The position numbers were made by a program, and so were the translations under genes. Below the pieces are notes generated by a model. The model did not search any database. It saw only the letters and a list, made by a program, of their open reading frames with translations, and was not told where the DNA came from. A DNA stretch of 36,563 nucleotides from Stutzerimonas stutzeri. GTDB lineage: Bacteria; Pseudomonadota; Gammaproteobacteria; Pseudomonadales; Pseudomonadaceae. Of this stretch, positions 36,315 to 36,563 are shown piece by piece. The stretch covers positions 1 through 36,563 of the forward strand of contig NZ_JXXD01000029.1 in assembly GCF_000935215.1 (NCBI RefSeq). The letters run 5' to 3'. How positions within the stretch are numbered: the first letter of the stretch is position 1; each line of letters begins with the position of its first letter.

Positions 36315-36563
36315 ATGTCGCAACGCATCTTCTTCGCCCACGCCAATGGCTTTCCCTCGGCCACCTATCGCAAGCTGTTCGACGCTCTGGCGCCGGAATT
36401 CCGGGTCACGCACATGGACCGCCATGGGCACAACCCGCGCTTTCCGGTCGACGATAACTGGAACAACCTGCTCGACGAGTTGTTCGAGCAGCTCGATCGA
36501 TTGCACGAGCCGGTGTGGGGGGTAGGGCATTCGTTCGGTGGCATGCTGCATTACCGCGCCGCG
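36315..36563 (+). CDS. Alpha/beta-fold hydrolase, N-terminal part (runs off the window)
   Basis: The first 83 codons. F-F-A-H-A-N-G-F-P-S-A-T-Y near residues 6-18 holds the oxyanion-hole region and G-V-G-H-S-F-G-G-M-L near 70-79 is the nucleophile elbow with the catalytic serine. A Ser-His-Asp hydrolase is therefore expected, but the rest of the triad lies outside the window. No strong ribosome site is seen before the ATG at 36315. The substrate cannot be judged. Confidence 0.83.
   Translation, partial: MSQRIFFAHANGFPSATYRKLFDALAPEFRVTHMDRHGHNPRFPVDDNWNNLLDELFEQLDRLHEPVWGVGHSFGGMLHYRAA

Overview
The window is chromosomal core DNA from a gammaproteobacterium. It most resembles a Pseudomonas of the stutzeri group (Stutzerimonas). 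The grounds are GC-rich codon use, Pseudomonas-like protein sequences (SdhC/SdhD, GpsA, FabA/FabB, HtpG), and a gene order sdhCDAB-sucAB-lpd-sucCD-braB ... htpG ... fabBA ... gpsA that I recall from other pseudomonads. The species call is inference. I see no insertion sequence, phage gene, CRISPR array, tRNA or rRNA.

Layout. (1) 1-110: last codons of a DNA-ligase-type BRCT protein. (2) 276-4770: a compact flagellar filament locus, fliC-flaG-fliD-fliS-fliT (filament, regulator, cap, two export chaperones), with sigma-28-type promoters before fliC and fliS and a possible sigma-54 site before fliD. (3) 4897-5978: three small genes: a PpnP-like nucleoside phosphorylase, a DUF486 membrane protein and a YkgJ-type cysteine-cluster protein. 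(4) 6116-19164: the TCA-cycle block. gltA (minus) diverges from sdhCDAB-sucAB-lpdA-sucCD, which together encode citrate synthase, succinate dehydrogenase, 2-oxoglutarate dehydrogenase and succinyl-CoA synthetase. Hairpins lie at most gene junctions. (5) 19616-24049: branched-chain amino acid carrier, DUF599 membrane protein, two overlapping hotdog thioesterases and a membrane-anchored protein I do not recognise. (6) 24084-28360: htpG behind a textbook sigma-32 promoter, an OsmC-family protein (minus), a secreted amidohydrolase-like protein with an FNR/Anr-like box upstream, and a DUF3859 secreted protein. (7) 28525-30149: a methyl-accepting chemotaxis receptor broken by one frameshift. (8) 30325-36563: sstT, fabA-fabB (minus; unsaturated fatty acid synthesis), gpsA-DUF4389-sixA, a third hotdog thioesterase, and the start of an alpha/beta hydrolase.

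How the genes fit together. The central block is one stretch of oxidative TCA metabolism, probably set by the 360-base gltA/sdhC divergent control region. The flagellar locus and the chemoreceptor share sigma-28-like promoter motifs, so motility is the second theme. fabA/fabB and gpsA supply unsaturated acyl chains and glycerol-3-phosphate for phospholipids.

I found no convincing undescribed multi-gene system. The items most worth checking are the chemoreceptor frameshift, the base-composition mosaic in fliC, the interlocked terminator and sigma-28 promoter before the chemoreceptor, the operator-like palindrome over the gltA -35 box, and the Anr-like box plus G-tract palindrome between the OsmC-family and amidohydrolase genes.
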